Shown here: positions 20,441-29,779 of the stretch, piece after piece
How the letters are laid out: each line of letters opens with the position of its first letter
Position numbering within the stretch: the stretch's first letter is position 1
Assembly (NCBI RefSeq): GCF_039541235.1
Contig: NZ_BAABFV010000001.1
Location: 1,240,001-1,304,000 of the forward strand
DNA: 64,000 nucleotides
Direction of reading: 5' to 3'
Source of the DNA: Kangiella marina
GTDB taxonomy: Bacteria > Pseudomonadota > Gammaproteobacteria > Enterobacterales > Kangiellaceae
Made by a program: the position numbers and the translations under genes
The notes under the pieces: model-generated
The model's input: only the letters and a program-made list of their open reading frames with translations
Told to the model about the DNA's origin: nothing
Databases searched by the model: none

Positions 20441-20445
20441 CCATC

Positions 20446-21312
20446 ATGCTAAAGTCACTACTTAAAACCACACTCTCAGTATTGCTTCTCTTCGTCAGTG
20501 CAGCGACTTTTGCCGCAGAAAATCAAGACAAAAAAGCTACCCAACCCGAGAAGACCAGTAGTTACCAACCGTTAATCGAACGCTATATCCTCGATGAATT
20601 AAAAGCGGTCCGTCAGGATCAGCAAACACTCAGAGCTGAAATGGAGGAAAAAGTTGCGCATGCGCGACTGGATGCTTCTGACAGAGCCATTCGATATACC
20701 TCCGATACGCTCAACAACATGTTCATCATTATCACCACGGCAGCATCAATTTTAGTCTTGATGGGCTGGCGCTCGATGCGCGATGTTCGCAGCAAACTTA
20801 ACGAAGTAGTAGAAACTAAAATTAATGAACTAACCAGTGAGTACGAAGATCGTCTACACGAACTCGAAGGTAAACTGCGCAAACGTTCGCAAGAAATCAT
20901 CGATGCTCAAGAAGATATCTCACGCTCCAATGAAGTCCACTCGATTTGGATGCGCGCCGGACTGGAAAGCAACCTGCATCAAAAGATTAAACTGTATGAT
21001 GAAATCATGGCCATTAAGCCAGAAGACATCGAAGCCTTAATTTACAAAGCAGACGCCGCTTTTGAACTGGGTGATTACGAGTGGGCATTCAGCCTTTCCA
21101 ACCAAGCGATTGAACAAGACGCAGATTATGGTCTAGCTTATTGGCAGCGTGCTTGTGCTAATGCGGCTAATGGTGCTACCCAAGAAGCCATCAACGATAT
21201 CAAAATTGCCATAACCAAAGCACCTAAATTAGTCGACGAATTGGAACGAGAAGCGGCCTTCGAAGACTTACACAAACTCGAAGAATTCGAAGCTCTCAAA
21301 CCCAAAGCGTAA
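20446..21312 (+). CDS. Membrane-anchored coiled-coil TPR protein
   Basis: A 288-residue protein with a signal peptide (to about residue 23, ATFAAE), a short extracytoplasmic part, a transmembrane helix about 88-106 (FIIITTAASILVLMGW), a charged coiled coil about 110-165 and tetratricopeptide-like repeats about 180-265. It starts five bases after engB and ends in a strong terminator. TPRs suggest protein binding; no enzymatic motif is visible and I cannot name a function. Confidence 0.8.
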   Translation: MLKSLLKTTLSVLLLFVSAATFAAENQDKKATQPEKTSSYQPLIERYILDELKAVRQDQQTLRAEMEEKVAHARLDASDRAIRYTSDTLNNMFIIITTAASILVLMGWRSMRDVRSKLNEVVETKINELTSEYEDRLHELEGKLRKRSQEIIDAQEDISRSNEVHSIWMRAGLESNLHQKIKLYDEIMAIKPEDIEALIYKADAAFELGDYEWAFSLSNQAIEQDADYGLAYWQRACANAANGATQEAINDIKIAITKAPKLVDELEREAAFEDLHKLEEFEALKPKA

Positions 21313-21325
21313 TAACTTTCCCAAC

Positions 21326-21353
21326 AAAAAAGCCAGCAAACGCTGGCTTTTTT
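21326..21353 (+). terminator. Terminator of the engB-TPR operon
   Basis: Stem 21332-21337 with 21342-21347, extended by A/T pairs, ending in six T on the plus strand 13 bases after the TPR gene stop. Confidence 0.9.
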
Positions 21354-21442
21354 GTATTCTAGGAACAATCACTTTTTCTACTGCCCCCTTCTCTTTCGCT
21401 ATACTCTAGTCTTACTTATAGAGAATCATAAATTTTAGGCAT

Positions 21443-21597
21443 AAAAAAAGGGGTGGCCTGAGGGAACATAGGAACCACCCCAAATACGCAATTCAGCTTG
21501 GGGAAACCGAATTGCAAAGTCCCGCTGTAAGGAGGGAGTCGCGGGGAGCACTTCATTGTGCTCATTAAGATAGACCCACGTTTAGGGCGTTTGTTTC
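21443..21597 (-). ncRNA. Candidate small RNA in the polA-engB (Spot 42/ErsA) position
   Basis: On the minus strand four stem-loops follow each other: 21558-21563 with 21546-21551; 21541-21545 with 21521-21525; 21509-21515 with 21488-21494; and a terminator stem 21475-21481 with 21450-21456 followed by seven T (21449-21443). Loops two, three and four each expose a UCCC-type C-rich motif, and loop two contains CCUCCUUA, identical to the 16S rRNA anti-Shine-Dalgarno end. No reading frame fits. Downstream of polA and convergent with engB is where E. coli has spf (Spot 42) and Pseudomonas has ErsA. The 5' end near 21597 is inferred from a promoter at 21604-21632. It could instead be a structured polA 3' UTR. 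Confidence 0.7.
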
Positions 21598-21603
21598 AAG
21601 AGT

Positions 21604-21632
21604 TTTGTAAGGTTGTGTAAAGAAAATTTCAA
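21604..21632 (-). promoter_or_regulatory. Putative sigma-70 promoter of the small RNA
   Basis: TTGAAA (21632-21627) and TACAAA (21609-21604) are separated by 17 bases on the minus strand. A TCACA half-site lies just upstream of the -35, but no matching left half makes a full CRP site. Confidence 0.45.
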
Positions 21633-21666
21633 AGTGTGACATTAACCGACGATCGCAGCAAAAACC

Positions 21667-21701
21667 TGCGCTATATCACACGTTAAGTGATAAATGGCGC
21701 A
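21667..21701 (-). other. Imperfect hairpin after the polA stop
   Basis: TGCGC with GCGCA (21667-21671, 21697-21701) encloses TATCAC with GTGATA (21674-21679, 21687-21692). There is no T-run, so it is more likely a 3'-end stabiliser than a terminator. Confidence 0.4.
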
Positions 21702-21728
21702 AGTTTATGCCTTTGGATTTGCCGGTAT

Positions 21729-24458
21729 TTAGTGTGCTTCATCCCAGTTATCGCCGACATCGACCTCGGCGATTAAAGGCACCGATAGTTCCGCCACGCC
21801 CTCCATCAACTCTGGAATCTTTTTCTTCGCTAAATCGAGGTATTGCTCTTCAACTTCAAAGACCAATTCATCATGAACTTGCATGATCATTGTAATTCCC
21901 GGCTGGTCTTTTAACCATTTATCGACCTCAATCATCGCTAACTTAATGATATCGGCGGCACTGCCCTGCATCGGCGCGTTGATCGCGGTTCGTTCCGCCG
22001 CTTTGCGACGCATGCCATTTTTCGAATGAATTTCTGGAAGATACAAGCGGCGACCATACAACGTTTCTACATACCCTTTATCAGCAGCTTTTTCCCGCGT
22101 GTTGTCCATATAAGCTTCTACGCCCGGGTACCTGGCAAAATAGGTGTTTATGTAATCTTGTGCCGTATTGCGATCGGCGTCAATCTGCTTGGCTAAGCCA
22201 AACGCTGACATGCCATAAATCAGTCCAAAATTAATTGCCTTTGCATCGCGACGCTGATTAGCACTCACATCGTCCAACGCCACATCGAAGACTTCAGCCG
22301 CCGTCGCAGCATGCACGTCCACCCCTTCTTCGAAGGCTTTTAATAAGCCTTTATCCTGCGACAAATGCGCCATAATGCGTAATTCGATTTGTGAGTAATC
22401 CGCAGCCAAGACTTTGCAGCCTTCTGAGGCAATAAAGGCTGTACGAATACTTCGCCCTTCTGGCGATTTGATCGGAATATTCTGCAAGTTTGGTTCGGTT
22501 GAAGATAAACGCCCGGTGGCGGCTATCGCTTGGTGATACGACGTATGCACGCGCTTGGTTTCTGGGTTGATCATCCTCGGCAGTTTATCGGTGTAAGTTG
22601 ATTTCAGCTTACTTAAACCACGGTGTTCCAAAATCAGCTTGGGTAATGGGTAGTCTAAGGCAAGTTCCTGCAAGACTTCTTCAGCCGTAGAAGGTTGTCC
22701 TTTGGGTGTTTTTTTAATGATCGGCAACTCTAGCTCTTCAAATAAAATAGCTTGCAACTGCTTTGGCGAACTGAGGTTAAATTCTTTGCCCGCCAAATCA
22801 AAAGCCTCGGACTCCAATTCTTTTAGGCGCTGCTCAAATTGGCGACTTTTTTCCAACAACAATGTGCCATTAACTAAAACACCATTGCGCTCTACTTTCG
22901 ATAAAATTCTTAAAAGCGGCATCTCAATATGCTGGAAAACTTGAGCCGGCCCTTCTTCTTTTTTTAAGTCGCCCCAGATTTTTTGGTGAAGCTTCATGGT
23001 GATATCAGCATCTTCGGCGGCATAAGGGGCTGCTTTCTCTAGCTCAATCTGATCAAACGTTAGCTGATTCTTGCCCTTACCGGCAATTTCCTCAAACTTT
23101 ATCGTCGCATGGTTGAGGTATTTCAGTGACAATGAGTCCATGTCGTGGCGGCTTGCGACCGAGTTCAGACAGTAAGACTCAAGCATGGTGTCAAACTCAA
23201 TACCACCTAGCGTGATGTCATAACGAGCCAAGACGCTCATATCGTATTTTAAATTCTGCCCAACTTTTTTGATGTCCTCGCTTTCCAACAAAGACTTCAT
23301 TTGCTTTAAAACATCATCCCGATCCAGTTGCTTCGGCGCGCCCATGTAACTGTGTGCCACTGGTAAATAAGCCGCTTCACCATTATCCAGCGCAAACGAC
23401 ATGCCGACTAAATCCGCCTCCATGTAGTTCAAGCTTGTTGTCTCAGTATCAAAGGCGAATAATTCAGCCTGCTGCAACTTCTCTATCCACGCATCCAGCG
23501 CATCCTGACTTAAAATGGTCTCGTACTTGCTGCGATCGATGGCAGACTCTTCGGCTTCGTCCTCACCTTCAGCAACCTCTTCCCCACCTTCTTTTAAGAC
23601 TTCCGTTAACCAGCGACGAAACTCCATCTTGCCGTATAAATCCTTTAATTCGGCTAACTCCGGCTCTTTTAAGGTTAACTCTTTAGGTTCAAACTCGAGT
23701 TCACAATCCAGCTTAATAGTTGCCAACTCATAAGACAGTGGCAACTGCTCTAAAGCTTCCCGCAGATACTCGCCAATCTTACCGCCCACTTTATCAGCGT
23801 TTTCCATCACACCCTGCAGCGAACCATACTCATTCAGCCACTTTACCGCCGTCTTTGGGCCGCATTTATTAACGCCTGGAATGTTGTCGACCTTATCCCC
23901 AACCAACGCCAAATAATCAATGATCTGGTCCGGCTTAACGCCAAACTTCTCGATCACACGATCATAGTCCGTGATCGGGTTGTTCTTATCCATGGTGTTA
24001 ATCAAGGTGACGTTGTCGCTGACCAGCTGCGCCATATCCTTATCGCCCGTTGAAATCACCGTTTCACGCCCTTCGGCGCAGGCTTGTTTGGCCAAAGTTC
24101 CAATGACATCATCAGCTTCGACGCCATCGACCACCAACAGGGGCAAGCCCATGGCTTTGACAATCTGATGAATAGGTTCGATTTGTTGACGCAGGTCTTC
24201 CGGCATTGGCGGTCGGTTCGCTTTGTAATCTGCGTATAAATCATTACGGAAGGTTTTGCCTTTAGCATCAAACACCACCGCCATGTGACTTGGCTGATAT
24301 TCATTAATCAGGCTTTTCAGCATGTTAATCACGCCAAATACTGCGCCCGTCATCATGCCCTCAGAGTTCGTCATGCGCTGTAATTGGGGCACATGATACG
24401 CACGAAATAGATAAGAAGAGCCATCGACTAAGATGAAAGGACTGTGTTTTTCTGACAT
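21729..24458 (-). CDS. polA: DNA polymerase I
   Basis: 909 residues with all three PolA domains. The 5' nuclease spans about 1-300 ([21 protein letters not shown]). The 3'-5' exonuclease spans about 320-510 and keeps the catalytic FDTETTSLN. The polymerase spans about 530-909 with motif [16 protein letters not shown], the O-helix [15 protein letters not shown] and motif [11 protein letters not shown]. Functions in Okazaki fragment processing and repair. Start at 24458 gives the usual N-terminus. Confidence 0.97.
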   Translation of the reverse strand: MSEKHSPFILVDGSSYLFRAYHVPQLQRMTNSEGMMTGAVFGVINMLKSLINEYQPSHMAVVFDAKGKTFRNDLYADYKANRPPMPEDLRQQIEPIHQIVKAMGLPLLVVDGVEADDVIGTLAKQACAEGRETVISTGDKDMAQLVSDNVTLINTMDKNNPITDYDRVIEKFGVKPDQIIDYLALVGDKVDNIPGVNKCGPKTAVKWLNEYGSLQGVMENADKVGGKIGEYLREALEQLPLSYELATIKLDCELEFEPKELTLKEPELAELKDLYGKMEFRRWLTEVLKEGGEEVAEGEDEAEESAIDRSKYETILSQDALDAWIEKLQQAELFAFDTETTSLNYMEADLVGMSFALDNGEAAYLPVAHSYMGAPKQLDRDDVLKQMKSLLESEDIKKVGQNLKYDMSVLARYDITLGGIEFDTMLESYCLNSVASRHDMDSLSLKYLNHATIKFEEIAGKGKNQLTFDQIELEKAAPYAAEDADITMKLHQKIWGDLKKEEGPAQVFQHIEMPLLRILSKVERNGVLVNGTLLLEKSRQFEQRLKELESEAFDLAGKEFNLSSPKQLQAILFEELELPIIKKTPKGQPSTAEEVLQELALDYPLPKLILEHRGLSKLKSTYTDKLPRMINPETKRVHTSYHQAIAATGRLSSTEPNLQNIPIKSPEGRSIRTAFIASEGCKVLAADYSQIELRIMAHLSQDKGLLKAFEEGVDVHAATAAEVFDVALDDVSANQRRDAKAINFGLIYGMSAFGLAKQIDADRNTAQDYINTYFARYPGVEAYMDNTREKAADKGYVETLYGRRLYLPEIHSKNGMRRKAAERTAINAPMQGSAADIIKLAMIEVDKWLKDQPGITMIMQVHDELVFEVEEQYLDLAKKKIPELMEGVAELSVPLIAEVDVGDNWDEAH

Positions 24459-24570
24459 GACATTTAAGGGTTTCTGGAATTGGTTTAAGTGTAACGCAAC
24501 TTCTTCAACGTTCCTACTCTATGTGTTGATTGTTATCAAACCGCTTATCTTTCCCGATGACTGCACGCAT

Positions 24571-24599
24571 AAAAAAAGCCCAGCAACAGCCGGGCTTTT
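24571..24599 (-). terminator. Terminator of the secreted-protein operon
   Basis: Stem 24574-24581 with 24592-24599, ten-base loop, seven T following on the minus strand. It lies 70 bases after the GlyGly-CTERM protein gene and before polA. Confidence 0.85.
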
Positions 24600-24668
24600 C
24601 CTATTTCTACATTACTTAATGATCACATCAATAATCAAACATTGTGTGTGCTTTTCGGTTAGGAAGTC

Positions 24669-26204
24669 CTAGAGTCTTCTACGACCTAAACTAAAGAGCA
24701 CCAATAGTAATAGTGCCATTAGCCCCAAACTACCCCCCCCACTATTATCTACAGCATCTAGAAAGTCTGGTGTACCGTCTCCATCTGAGTCTGGGCAAGG
24801 GGAACCATTAGGACACTCCTTTTTGTCACTAATTCCATCGTTATCAGAGTCTGGGTCAACATCATTAGAAAGACCATCTCCATCTGCATCATAGCTACCT
24901 TCTTCAGAATCTATAATGCCGTCATTGTCATCATCAGTATCCGCAGCATCTCCAATACCATCACCATCTGTATCGGTTGCTTCTGTAGGGTCTAATGGGA
25001 AAAGATCAACTTCATCCTTAATACCATCGCCATCATCATCGTCATCCACACCATTGTCACAAAGACCATCAGAATCTGTGTCTGTTGGAACAGAAGTAGG
25101 GTCTAGTGGATCGCTTCCGCAAGTATTTTCGTCAATATCTGAATATGTATCATCGTCATCATCTAAATTAACAATCAAATCAATTGCGACGTTAATACTG
25201 TCTATTTCATTGTTCATATCTGCTACTTGCTGTCGTAAAGCTGCTAATGTCTCGACTTCTGCAGATACCACAGAGTAATTATTAATCTTTTCTAAATTAA
25301 TCAGATCAGAGTCATTAATAGCTTCTGCAAGATTTACTACCCGACGCAATAGTGCTGCTTTACCAACGGTCACCGTTTCAACTTCAATTCCACTTCCGCT
25401 ACCCAAAGATACAGCCCCATTTAATTGAGCGCTCGCATCTGAAACGCCTAAAAACAATGCACTCTCTACTTGATAGTCTACCGACTGCTGACAAGTCCAA
25501 GTACAAACATAAGGAAAAGGAGTGCTAAAGTCGCAGTTGCTAGCTGAGTCTATGAGTTGTGCTGTAATATAGGGGTCACCGACTTCAAGAGTTCCTATAG
25601 GGTCTGGTGGGGAATTGCTGGTACCAGGAATTGAGCAATCATACTCTGGCACTGGACCGTCAATAGCTTGAACGACCCTATCGAAGTCTTTCTCAACAGA
25701 CTTGATTTGAACGTTAAAGTAAGACGGTCCACCATTGGCACTAGAGTTTGCTTCAATATTCCAACTTTGGCCAAATGTATTGCCAAAAGCAGTATTCACA
25801 AACCTAACTCTCAAGTTATTTTCTTTTAATTTAAGGGCATCTCCATTAAAATTTTCGCCATTGTTACAATCCTGCCCTACGCACATATTCGCTGTTGCGT
25901 TAGCACAATCATATTCCTGAGAGGGCTCTCCGGTAACAGGGTCATTAACCACGGGGCCTTTAGGTGTAACATTTATCGCAGTGTCACCTGCAGGTATAGT
26001 CCCTAAATCACTAACATCAAAATAACCTGAATTTCCAGGTGTTGGAGACATGTTTATTGGTAGTAACACTCCTGCTGTGCAGTCATATGCAGGTGCAGTA
26101 CCATCGCTGAGTCCCGTTAAAATCAAGTCGTCATTATAAATGACATCTGCATATGTAGTTTGGACAAAACTCCACACCAGTACTATCAATAGTAGTTTTT
26201 TCAT
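24669..26204 (-). CDS. Secreted calcium-binding-repeat protein with GlyGly-CTERM sorting signal
   Basis: 511 residues from the ATG at 26204; the outer in-frame start is a GTG and would lengthen the signal peptide, so I reject it. The order is: signal peptide (about 1-20); a cysteine-containing beta-rich region; a trimeric-head-like segment with a coiled coil around residues 300-340; then aspartate-rich type-3-thrombospondin-like repeats ([15 protein letters not shown] and similar) of about 130 residues. It ends in GGGSLG, a hydrophobic stretch and GRRRL. That C-terminus is the GlyGly-CTERM signal, normally cleaved by rhombosortase after type II secretion, so a surface location is expected. 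It is the second gene of an operon with a paralogous shorter protein 37 bases upstream. Confidence 0.85.
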   Translation of the reverse strand: MKKLLLIVLVWSFVQTTYADVIYNDDLILTGLSDGTAPAYDCTAGVLLPINMSPTPGNSGYFDVSDLGTIPAGDTAINVTPKGPVVNDPVTGEPSQEYDCANATANMCVGQDCNNGENFNGDALKLKENNLRVRFVNTAFGNTFGQSWNIEANSSANGGPSYFNVQIKSVEKDFDRVVQAIDGPVPEYDCSIPGTSNSPPDPIGTLEVGDPYITAQLIDSASNCDFSTPFPYVCTWTCQQSVDYQVESALFLGVSDASAQLNGAVSLGSGSGIEVETVTVGKAALLRRVVNLAEAINDSDLINLEKINNYSVVSAEVETLAALRQQVADMNNEIDSINVAIDLIVNLDDDDDTYSDIDENTCGSDPLDPTSVPTDTDSDGLCDNGVDDDDDGDGIKDEVDLFPLDPTEATDTDGDGIGDAADTDDDNDGIIDSEEGSYDADGDGLSNDVDPDSDNDGISDKKECPNGSPCPDSDGDGTPDFLDAVDNSGGGSLGLMALLLLVLFSLGRRRL

Positions 26205-26241
26205 AGTTTGCTTCACTTATAGTTAAATTGAATTCAATTGC

Positions 26242-26853
26242 TTATTGCAAAGCATTTAAACGGGTGATCACCTCATCTAACCGTTGATTCAATAAAACCA
26301 TTTCAGCTTGCAAATCTGAAATTTCTGCGTTTACCGCCGCGACATCTGTAGCTGCAGTCGCCGCCGCATTAGCCTCAAAGGAATTAAACTGGCTTAGAGT
26401 TACTGCATCTGTGTTATTTACCGCATCAGCAACATAGGCGATCCTACGCTCGCTTCCAGAGCTACCAACAGAAACAGCACCAGTAACAATCTCTGAGCCT
26501 GCACCTAAAGCAACCCCACCATTGAGCCCACTTTCAATTTGCATGACTCTCACACTGCTGGTTTCATCCTGAATGTAAAACACACTGTTCACATTCATTC
26601 CAGCACTTATACCCATTAACCAGTCTTGGGTAGGAAAAGATGCTGAGGTGCTTGTATCTTGAAATCGAATTTGTGGCGTATCCGATTTTATTTTTAAAGT
26701 ATCAAAATCAAAAAACTCATCGTTTATACACGGAGTTCCAACACATGCGGAGCCATTAATGATGACATCATCAAGTATTACTTCATCTGCCGTCGCAAAA
26801 GTAGAAACTGACAGAAAACAAGCTGCCAGTGAAAGTTTAATCCTAAAATCCAT
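26242..26853 (-). CDS. Secreted coiled-coil protein, shorter paralogue of the next gene
   Basis: 203 residues with a signal peptide ending near FATADE (about 22). The middle shares with its neighbour the pattern LK(I/L)K...(I/V)RF(Q/V)(D/N)T, followed later by a glycine-rich segment with ALGAGSEI and SVGSSGSERRI (compare the neighbour's [11 protein letters not shown] and [12 protein letters not shown]). These resemble head/neck segments of trimeric autotransporter or tail-fibre-like proteins. The last 40 residues are a heptad coiled coil suited to trimerisation. It lacks the calcium repeats and the sorting signal. First gene of the pair, with a palindromic operator upstream. Confidence 0.75.
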   Translation of the reverse strand: MDFRIKLSLAACFLSVSTFATADEVILDDVIINGSACVGTPCINDEFFDFDTLKIKSDTPQIRFQDTSTSASFPTQDWLMGISAGMNVNSVFYIQDETSSVRVMQIESGLNGGVALGAGSEIVTGAVSVGSSGSERRIAYVADAVNNTDAVTLSQFNSFEANAAATAATDVAAVNAEISDLQAEMVLLNQRLDEVITRLNALQ

Positions 26854-26886
26854 GTTATTTCCCCTTTAAACAATTGATGTTCATAC

Positions 26887-26935
26887 AGGTATCACGTTGA
26901 TACCTCTGTATTGTTTTACTTTTAATACCTGTCAA
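26887..26935 (-). promoter_or_regulatory. Palindromic operator and overlapping promoter element
   Basis: AGGTATCA-CGT-TGATACCT is a perfect 8-3-8 palindrome at 26887-26905. A third half-site ATACCTGT (26925-26932) overlaps a TTGACA hexamer (26935-26930, minus strand). The -10 seventeen bases on is weak (AATACA). The palindrome would then cover the transcription start, as expected for a repressor site. Confidence 0.5.
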
Positions 26936-27031
26936 TTTGATAAACCAGACACCACAGAAACCAGAACTGGTTCACATAATTACTTATATAACGATTCGCC
27001 TCATAAATCCACAAATCTCACGCTCAAGCAT

Positions 27032-27061
27032 AAAAAAGCCCAGCTAGTGCTGGGCTTTTTT
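27032..27061 (-). terminator. Terminator of the serine hydrolase gene
   Basis: A perfect 13-bp stem (27032-27044 with 27049-27061) with a four-base loop and terminal A/T runs, able to work in both directions. It lies 17 bases after the hydrolase stop. Confidence 0.9.
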
Positions 27062-27077
27062 AGGTATTCTTGCCCCC

Positions 27078-28763
27078 TCACTTCATCAAGATATGAGGCA
27101 CTCCACGCTGAGTAATAGTCAGTTGCCCGTTCTCTACATCAAACTCAATCACGATATCTGCAAGTTTAAAGGCAAATTTCTTTTTACTAATTGGGGTTAG
27201 AGGAAAAGCCGATTGACCCGTTGCTTGCGCATACAAGCTTTCTCCTTTGAGCATGACCTCAATATCCAAGGGGAAATCATCACTTTGATACAACCCAACA
27301 TACTGCTGTAAGGTCTCCACTGGCACTACAAGTGTCTCTACACTCTGCCCGCCCTCATCATCGACTTTGATGAAAATATCAGCGCGACCGCCTTGCTTGA
27401 TCTCAAACTGTGCATTCTCACGATCAAACCGGATTTCGATCCCAGCTTTGGCGAACTCAAATGTATTTTCATCTAATGCCGTCAATGGGAAGCCGCCCTG
27501 ACCCGTTGCTTGCCCATAAAGCGTATTGCCGACCACACTGATGGTAATATCCAGAGGGTGCGTTTCACTTTTATAATCCCCGGCGAGTGGAAGCATCACC
27601 GATTGTTTCAATTCTACTGCTTGGCCAAACTCAGGTACCACGACATCCTGACCAAAATAGGCATCTAACATGGTTTCGTATAACTGGCGAATGTCATAGT
27701 TCATGCCGTTAGTCAGTACAACCACGGTAATATCTTTTTCAGGGTAATAGGCTAGGTGCGAAATAAATGACTCAATACCACCATTATGCCAATACCCTTG
27801 CAGTTTCTTGTCGCCTAACTGGTAAGTCGTGCTGAAAATACCACTACCGAATCCATTACTAAGCGCAATCATTTGCTCTAGACTTGCCTGCTGAATAAGT
27901 TTTCCTTGAAACAAACCTCGAATAAAGGTCTTTAAATCCTCGGCAGTTGAAACTAGTGCCCCCGCTGAATAGGCTACGGACATGTCCCACTGCGGCGTTT
28001 CTTCCCATTGCTCGCCACTCCACCCGTATGAGAAAACTTCGTCGTTCTCCGAATTAATGGCTTGCCCCAGTAAAGTATTCTCCATCCCTAACGGCTGATA
28101 AACTCGCTCTTTCAACAGTTTTTCAAAGGGCTTGCCTGTCACTTTCTCAGCGATGTAACCTAGCAGCAAGTAGTTACTATTGCTGTATGCTGCTTTCTCG
28201 CCAGGCTCAAAATTCGGTTCAAAGCTTTCAATCTTTTTGATCAAAAATTCCTTTTCTTGCGGCGAGCGGTGATAGCTCAAAAACGCTGGTTCATCGGTGT
28301 AATTGTAAAGGCCCGAGTGGTGATTAAGCATCTGCTTGATGGTGATCTTATCCGCATTCGCAATGTTGGGAAAATAAGTCTCCAAAGTCGTTTCCAATGA
28401 CAAATCACCAGCTTCCACAAGCTGATAGATCAGCGCTGCGGTGAAGGTCTTAGTAATTGAACCGATTTTGTACTTAAGCTCCTTCTCCACCAGCTGGGTT
28501 GTTTCGCCCTGCGGTACCAAGGTTGACTGATACACTTGTTTATCCCCTTTATAGAGGGCTACCGTCGCTATCAAACGGTTACCCTCAGCTAACGCCATAA
28601 AGTAGGGATCAAGTTTGCTAGCCACTTCTTCGCTTGAAGCAGCCTTTACGGGAGACTCGTCAGCCGCCACTGAATATGCACTAAAGTAGCTGGTAAAACC
28701 CAGGACAAATAGCGCGACAGTTTGCGTTAGTCGCTTAGGTAGATTCATGGTTAAACGTCTCAT
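27078..28763 (-). CDS. Secreted beta-lactamase-family serine hydrolase with two C-terminal repeats
   Basis: 561 residues; the ATG at 28763 has AAGGA seven bases upstream. A signal peptide runs to about residue 32. The class C beta-lactamase/esterase fold (about 45-370) shows the nucleophile SITK near residue 102 and the YSN tyrosine motif near 193. The C-terminus carries two tandem beta-rich repeats of about 75 residues each (about 400-475 and 485-560), both containing an ATGQ(G/S)xFPLT motif, like the DUF3471-type extension of such hydrolases. Substrate is unknown: a peptidase or esterase is as likely as a beta-lactamase. Confidence 0.88.
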   Translation of the reverse strand: MRRLTMNLPKRLTQTVALFVLGFTSYFSAYSVAADESPVKAASSEEVASKLDPYFMALAEGNRLIATVALYKGDKQVYQSTLVPQGETTQLVEKELKYKIGSITKTFTAALIYQLVEAGDLSLETTLETYFPNIANADKITIKQMLNHHSGLYNYTDEPAFLSYHRSPQEKEFLIKKIESFEPNFEPGEKAAYSNSNYLLLGYIAEKVTGKPFEKLLKERVYQPLGMENTLLGQAINSENDEVFSYGWSGEQWEETPQWDMSVAYSAGALVSTAEDLKTFIRGLFQGKLIQQASLEQMIALSNGFGSGIFSTTYQLGDKKLQGYWHNGGIESFISHLAYYPEKDITVVVLTNGMNYDIRQLYETMLDAYFGQDVVVPEFGQAVELKQSVMLPLAGDYKSETHPLDITISVVGNTLYGQATGQGGFPLTALDENTFEFAKAGIEIRFDRENAQFEIKQGGRADIFIKVDDEGGQSVETLVVPVETLQQYVGLYQSDDFPLDIEVMLKGESLYAQATGQSAFPLTPISKKKFAFKLADIVIEFDVENGQLTITQRGVPHILMK

Positions 28764-29212
28764 TGAAGATTCCTTTTTCTAAAATTTTCTAAACTGCTCT
28801 TGAGTCAGTTTCGGCTTGCGCTTTTAGTTGACTGTTTAGCAAGATACCTTGATTTAACGAAGAAGGCATAAAATTATTCCAAAAATATTCATCTCTGGTC
28901 GTATCTTCTCTAACACATTGGATCTTTAGCATAATTTCCAGTATCTTTGCTTTTCTGTGTTTGATTATTTTTTCCACAAGGGCAGACTTTCTGTGGATAA
29001 CTTTGTGAAAAAGTTTTGTTAAAGATTATAAATACAGTAAAAATTATACAATCATTGCTTTGGGGAGTAATGAGAGACTTATTAAACCTTATTTATCAAT
29101 AAGTTATAAAGCCAAGTAAATGCGCTACATTAAGTCACAGCGAGTTCACACTATAACTTCGCTGTGGATAACTTATGGATGATCACTTAAGCACCATCAA
29201 AAAGAGATATAA
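28764..29212. other. AT-rich intergenic region with DnaA-box-like sites
   Basis: A 449-base gap between divergent genes. It contains two perfect TGTGGATAA sequences in the same orientation (28992-29000 and 29163-29171) and a one-mismatch site in the other orientation (28970-28978), within A/T-rich DNA. The promoters of the hydrolase and the TRAP genes must also lie here. No convincing gene is present. Confidence 0.5.
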
Positions 29213-29779
29213 ATGCTTAAACCTGTGACACTGAAACTTACCGCTTTTTTGGATGCCATCACTGAGTGGATCGGTCGGACTATTTCATGGCTGACACTGT
29301 TTATGGTGTTAACCGTTGTGCTCGTTCTGATGCTGAGAAACTGGTTTGATCTGAGTGCAATTGCCCTTCAAGAGTCGGTGACTTACATGCATGCTTCGGT
29401 ATTTATGCTTGGGGCTGCTTTCGCTTTAAAACATAATGATCACGTTCGAGTGGATGTGTTTTATCAAAACTTTTCCGCTCGTAAGAAAGCTTTCGTCAAT
29501 ATAGCCGGCTTTCTCTTTTTATTGTTACCGGTCTGTTTGTTCATTTTTATCTACTGCAAGGATTACGTGCTATTCAGCTGGGCCTTGAGCGAAGGCTCAA
29601 ACCAGCCGGGCGGCATACCTTTGATGTACCTCCTAAAGACTTTGTTGCTCGCTATGCCCATCCTATTGATCATCCAAGGGTTCGCTGACAGCCTCAAGTG
29701 CGTCAGCTTCTTATTCGGATGGAGCGATAGCCCAGACTTCATTGAGTCAGCCAATGATGGGGAGCACAGCCATGTTTGA
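29213..29779 (+). CDS. TRAP transporter small permease (DctQ type)
   Basis: 188 residues with four hydrophobic helices (about 22-42, 55-75, 95-118 and 140-160), the size and topology of the small membrane subunit of tripartite ATP-independent periplasmic transporters. It overlaps the large permease gene by eight bases, implying translational coupling. No solute-binding protein gene is adjacent; one lies at 54483-55586. Confidence 0.9.
   Translation: MLKPVTLKLTAFLDAITEWIGRTISWLTLFMVLTVVLVLMLRNWFDLSAIALQESVTYMHASVFMLGAAFALKHNDHVRVDVFYQNFSARKKAFVNIAGFLFLLLPVCLFIFIYCKDYVLFSWALSEGSNQPGGIPLMYLLKTLLLAMPILLIIQGFADSLKCVSFLFGWSDSPDFIESANDGEHSHV

Noticed and set aside
21528-21535. Perfect TAAGGAGG Shine-Dalgarno on the plus strand
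   Set aside because: No start codon with an open frame follows at a proper distance; it is better explained as the complement of the small RNA loop.
21450-21563. Plus-strand reading as a CsrB/RsmZ-like RNA, because GGA motifs fall in hairpin loops
   Set aside because: The U-run that makes a terminator exists only for the minus strand, and no plus-strand terminator or promoter is visible. The GGA motifs are the complement of the UCC loops.
23354-23733. Plus-strand frames inside polA
   Set aside because: They are antisense to an intact, well-conserved coding region and have no ribosome-binding sites.
24916-25278. 120-codon plus-strand frame rich in serine
   Set aside because: It is the complement of the aspartate-rich calcium repeats; low-complexity repeats create long antisense frames.
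28789-28977. 62-codon minus-strand frame upstream of the serine hydrolase
   Set aside because: No ribosome-binding site, no recognisable protein features, and it lies in an A/T-rich region with DnaA-like boxes.
28970-29171. Replication origin (oriC)
   Set aside because: Only two perfect boxes and one weak box, with no dnaA, dnaN, gidA or other origin-linked genes nearby.
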